From TMED27 sp037969235 (GTDB lineage: Bacteria > Pseudomonadota > Alphaproteobacteria > Micavibrionales > Micavibrionaceae), in the NCBI GenBank assembly GCA_037969235.1, contig JBBKXA010000099.1:1-9614 (forward strand): a stretch of 9,614 nucleotides of DNA, in the 5' to 3' direction. Shown here in pieces: positions 6,908 to 9,614 of this stretch; positions within the stretch are counted from its first letter, which is position 1; each line of letters begins with the position of its first letter. Both the position numbers and the translations under genes were made by a program. The notes below the pieces were generated by a model, which had not been told where the DNA came from, made no database searches, and saw only the letters and a list, made by a program, of their open reading frames with translations.

Positions 6908-8260
6908 ATGAAGCACACACATCTATTTAAACTGGATAAATCCGTAATCGGGACGGGCATTCTGTTTTTATGTTTGATATGTTTTTTATGCGCACCACTG
7001 ACGGTATTCGCACAAGACATTCCGCCCATTCCTGGACTCCCCCCTTCTGATGATGGGGGTGACGGTGAGGAAGGTGACTCCTGTGTTGCTGATAAATTCC
7101 AAGAACACAAAGACTGGCTGGTTGATGTCTTTGCCATTGAACACATCATTCCTACCTTACAAGCCTTCACAGAGCAGATGACATCCGTTGCCATGCATCA
7201 AACAATGATTATTGGCACATTTTTTGATGCCAAACACCAGTTAGAAACACAGCGCCTCTTTCAAGAGTTGCAATTAGAAGCGCACAAAGATTATCAGCCT
7301 AGCGCTGGACTCTGCGCTTTTGGAACTAATGTGCGCTCTCTTGCTCATTCCGAAAGTGTTGGCCGCTACAATGCGCAGGCCATGGGGCAAAGACAACTTG
7401 CTCGCCATTTGGGAACACTTAATATGGCTGGCTCAAAGATAGCCCAAGACGACAAGGCGTCACGTTGGGAGCAGTTTGTCGTTACATATTGTGACCCACA
7501 AGATAACGACTGGACACTTTCTGCAGGAACAGGGTTGATACCTGGTACAATTTGTAAGAATTCGGCGGCCAATGCCAATCGTACAAATATCGATATTGAT
7601 TATACCCGCGCCATTGAAAATCGCCGCACGCTTGATATATCCCGCCCGATTGATTTGGGGTCAAATGATGAAGTAGATACACAGGCGCTAGGCAATAATC
7701 TCTATGGGAATAATGTATTATTCCGCAGTATCAGCCCAGAAGTTCTCGCTGACGACAAAACAGACAAGCCCAAACTTTACATGCAATTGCGCGCCATTGC
7801 GGCCAAGCGCAATGTGGCAGAAAACTCGTTTAACTCTATTGTGGGAATGAAAAGCTTAGGAAGTTCACCAGGCCTGAATGCGCCAAACACGGTTGAAACA
7901 CATAAATTTTTAGGCGCTGTATTAACAGAATTGGGTATTCCAGAAGATGAAGTTTCTGAGTATTTGGGTTTAGAACCGTTAACCACAGCAGGCGGCACAC
8001 AAACGCCTCCATCTTTCAGCTACTACGCGCAGCTTGAAATATTATCAAAGAAAATATTCCAAAACCCTGATTTCTACGCCAATCTTTACGATAAACCCGC
8101 AAACGTCAAACGTATCAGCGCGGCGCTTATGGCGATCGAATTAATGCTTGATCGCGCGATTTATGAAAGCCAGCTGCGTCAGGAAATGTCGATGTCGGTA
8201 TTGCTGTCTGCACGCTTAAAAGGCAATTTTGCGGATATTAACAAGAATTTGAACGAATAA
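6908..8260 (+). CDS. Exported four-cysteine protein of unknown function with PPIPGLP motif, beside the type IVB cluster
   Basis: I do not recognise the family. Residues 1-36 form a signal peptide (KSVIGTGILFLCLICFLCAP core, cleavage near VFA or VFAQ). The mature protein starts with D-I-PPIPGLP (motif 39-45), then the acidic/Gly linker SDDGGDGEEGD. The rest (about 60-450) is mainly helical, with no further membrane segment. It carries four Cys (59, 136, 195, 216), all in the N-terminal half and likely to form two disulfides in the periplasm. Notable segments are HQTMIIGTFFDAKHQLETQR (97-116) and the C-terminal helices from about 372 on. GAGGGG (6891-6896) lies 11 bases before the ATG. It is divergent from dotI and followed after 14 bases by another exported protein with the same N-terminal motif. 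The position suggests a periplasmic accessory of the secretion system, perhaps a minor-pilin-like or tip protein, but that is inference only. Confidence 0.8.
   Translation: MKHTHLFKLDKSVIGTGILFLCLICFLCAPLTVFAQDIPPIPGLPPSDDGGDGEEGDSCVADKFQEHKDWLVDVFAIEHIIPTLQAFTEQMTSVAMHQTMIIGTFFDAKHQLETQRLFQELQLEAHKDYQPSAGLCAFGTNVRSLAHSESVGRYNAQAMGQRQLARHLGTLNMAGSKIAQDDKASRWEQFVVTYCDPQDNDWTLSAGTGLIPGTICKNSAANANRTNIDIDYTRAIENRRTLDISRPIDLGSNDEVDTQALGNNLYGNNVLFRSISPEVLADDKTDKPKLYMQLRAIAAKRNVAENSFNSIVGMKSLGSSPGLNAPNTVETHKFLGAVLTELGIPEDEVSEYLGLEPLTTAGGTQTPPSFSYYAQLEILSKKIFQNPDFYANLYDKPANVKRISAALMAIELMLDRAIYESQLRQEMSMSVLLSARLKGNFADINKNLNE
7022..7042 (+). other. PPIPGLP motif coding segment, first plus-strand gene
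   Basis: Encodes residues 39-45, directly after the predicted signal peptide. It is identical in sequence and residue position to the motif in the next gene. Confidence 0.9.
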
Positions 8261-8274
8261 AGAGCGGTACAATT

Positions 8275-9614
8275 TTGAAAATAGACTTTCGAAAAATTAA
8301 TCTTCAAAAGATCGGCTTTTTCGCCGTGTTTGCTATGGCCTTGGCTTATGGCGGAACGCCGCAACATTATGTGCTGGCGCAGTCGTTGCCGCCTATCCCA
8401 GGCCTTCCAGACGACCCCCCATCCGCTGAAAATCTTGGAGGTGGGGGGAGCTGTAATAGCGGAACGCCAGCCCCTGAAATTGTAGATTTATTTGACAAAA
8501 TGTATGATTCGGAAAAATTTCGATCTGAGCAATTTCGTGATCAACCTGCAACATCTCAAGAAGGCTATTCTGAATATGCTGGGTTAGATGGTATGTCGCG
8601 CATGTTTCAGCTTACTGGCGATCAGAGATATATAGATAGAGCTGTTGATGTTGCTATGAATTATATCAATACTGGAACACCTTGGCAAAATGGATATGTA
8701 GGATGGTACCAAGATGACGGGCGTTTTTACCCAGAATTAAAAAATGTATTCAACAAAGACCATTATGAATGGCGCGCTGCTATGGGCATTGCCTTGGTCG
8801 CGCAAGCCCTCCTTAAAAATCCGGCGGCCGATACGACCAATGCCTTGCCAAAAATCACCGAGTATTTAGAAAAGCAAGTTTATGAAAAATGGTCGTGTGA
8901 CAATCCAAACCGCCCGATGAGTAGCGATATCTATAGAAGCTGTATCCAAGGAACAACTTCTATGCATATGGCGAGCCGGGTCGGAGTATTTGTACAGACA
9001 CTACATATGATCACTGGTGATCCAAAATATCTAAATTTTTTGAATACGCATAGCCGTGGCGTAGCGGAGACAATAAACCGTAATTCGAACGGATCCACCA
9101 CGAACTGGCGGCCTAGAATGTGGGATAGCTCAGGAGGTGATGCTTCAGATGACCTTTCTCACGCGCAAGATGTGGTTGTATTTATGGTGAATGCCTATGA
9201 AAACGGCTATGACCTTGGCGGTGAATTGGATATAAACACCATAACGTTATTGGTTAATACTTTTAAAGATGTAATTTATGCTGGAGATCAACCGACATTT
9301 TTTGTGGACGGTAGCCCGATGGGTACCTATGGTTTTACAAGCAATGAATATTTTGTACAAAATCAAATTTGGGGTTGGGCACCCTTAGCACAATTTGACC
9401 AAGAATTAAGCAACAAACTATGGGAAAGAGCTTTAAGCCACCCAAGTTTAACTACTACCAACTACCGTCTCGAGGTCAGACTCCAATACTTAGCTTATCT
9501 CGCAGGATCACTCTGTCCCCTCTCTCTCACTCTTTTGGAGGAAGAATTAGAGGCAGATTTTGTCGATCTCAGAAAATTTCTTGTAGAAGACATTTGGAGC
9601 GATAATGTTTTGCC
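8275..9614 (+). CDS. Exported helical-repeat (alpha/alpha-toroid-like) protein with PPIPGLP motif; 3' end beyond window
   Basis: I read an open frame of 446 codons from TTG at 8275 to the right edge with no stop. The TTG start is favoured because it gives a full signal peptide (hydrophobic core about 13-25, ending VLAQ). It also places PPIPGLP at residues 39-45, exactly as in the preceding gene. The next in-frame ATG (8335) would cut through the signal. A weak AAAGAG (8259-8264) overlaps the upstream stop. After a Gly-rich linker and Cys60, the body has helical repeats: YAGLDGMSRMFQLTGDQRYI (101-120) and LHMITGDPKYLNFL (243-256) look like paired units. Aromatic or charged loops follow (GWYQDDGRFYPE 143-154; WRPRMWDSS 278-286; DDLSHAQDVVVFMVNAYENG 292-311). 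Such LTGDxxY helical units and the SHAxxVVxF segment resemble six-hairpin glycan lyases or hydrolases. That is a fold-level impression and no catalytic set can be assigned. Likely operon with the upstream gene (14-base gap). Confidence 0.8.
   Translation, partial: MKIDFRKINLQKIGFFAVFAMALAYGGTPQHYVLAQSLPPIPGLPDDPPSAENLGGGGSCNSGTPAPEIVDLFDKMYDSEKFRSEQFRDQPATSQEGYSEYAGLDGMSRMFQLTGDQRYIDRAVDVAMNYINTGTPWQNGYVGWYQDDGRFYPELKNVFNKDHYEWRAAMGIALVAQALLKNPAADTTNALPKITEYLEKQVYEKWSCDNPNRPMSSDIYRSCIQGTTSMHMASRVGVFVQTLHMITGDPKYLNFLNTHSRGVAETINRNSNGSTTNWRPRMWDSSGGDASDDLSHAQDVVVFMVNAYENGYDLGGELDINTITLLVNTFKDVIYAGDQPTFFVDGSPMGTYGFTSNEYFVQNQIWGWAPLAQFDQELSNKLWERALSHPSLTTTNYRLEVRLQYLAYLAGSLCPLSLTLLEEELEADFVDLRKFLVEDIWSDNVL
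8389..8409 (+). other. PPIPGLP motif coding segment, second plus-strand gene
   Basis: Encodes residues 39-45 counted from the TTG start. The amino-acid motif equals that at 7022-7042, but several codons differ at the third base, so the protein motif rather than the DNA has been conserved. Confidence 0.9.

Noticed and set aside
6883..7194. Minus-strand frame of 103 codons
   Set aside because: Antisense to the signal peptide and PPIPGLP region of the 6908 gene; it is a shadow frame.
8179..8367. Minus-strand frame across the junction of the two plus-strand genes
   Set aside because: Overlaps the C-terminus of one well-supported gene and the signal peptide of the next; no independent support.
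9420..9605. Plus-strand 61-codon frame near the right edge
   Set aside because: Out of frame with, and entirely inside, the long open frame that starts at TTG 8275.

Overview
The window carries most of the inner-membrane and core-complex block of a Dot/Icm-type (type IVB, IncI-related) type IV secretion system. It reads leftwards on the minus strand. To its right, two divergently transcribed genes on the plus strand encode exported proteins. Gene order on the minus strand, 5' to 3', is dotI - dotH - dotG - dotF - dotE-like - dotP (the last runs off the left edge). This is the order of icmL-K-E-G-C-D in Legionella and of traM-N-O-P-Q-R in plasmid R64. The identifications rest on conserved protein segments, predicted topology and this gene order; no database search was run. 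Base composition is moderate (GC in the low to mid 40s by eye). My guess is a proteobacterium, possibly an alphaproteobacterium of the Micavibrio kind or a mobile element in one, but nothing in the window proves taxonomy.

Region by region: 1-281 is the start of a free-standing DotP/IcmD protein. 355-2109 is the most unusual gene. It encodes a 584-residue membrane protein made of three tandem DotP-like hairpins followed by a DotE/IcmC-like domain, where other systems use two separate proteins of roughly 130 and 190 residues. 2140-3429 is a DotF/IcmG-like bitopic protein with a (DDF)n cytoplasmic tail. 3460-4764 is DotG/IcmE, the VirB10-like channel protein, in a compact form. 4754-5848 is DotH/IcmK, the periplasmic/outer-membrane core protein. 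5849-5995 is an AT-rich gap with a possible internal promoter. 5996-6691 is DotI/IcmL. 6692-6907 is the divergent promoter region. 6908-8260 and 8275-9614 (open at the right edge) are two exported proteins in an apparent operon. Neither is a textbook Dot/Icm component.

The two plus-strand proteins share a striking N-terminal module. After the signal peptide, both have A-Q-x-[IL]-PPIPGLP with the motif at exactly residues 39-45, then an acidic or Gly-rich linker, then a Cys at residue 59 or 60. DotH begins its mature part with a related Leu-Pro-rich repeat. This suggests, but does not prove, that the divergent genes belong functionally to the secretion apparatus. The first has four Cys and no recognised family. 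The second looks like an alpha-helical toroid protein of the kind often found among glycan-active enzymes.

Working model (inference): DotH, DotG and DotF form the envelope-spanning core. DotI, DotP and DotE are inner-membrane parts. The divergent operon supplies periplasmic or secreted accessory proteins. No ATPase, coupling protein, effector, relaxase or integrase lies in the window, so effector delivery and conjugation cannot be told apart here.
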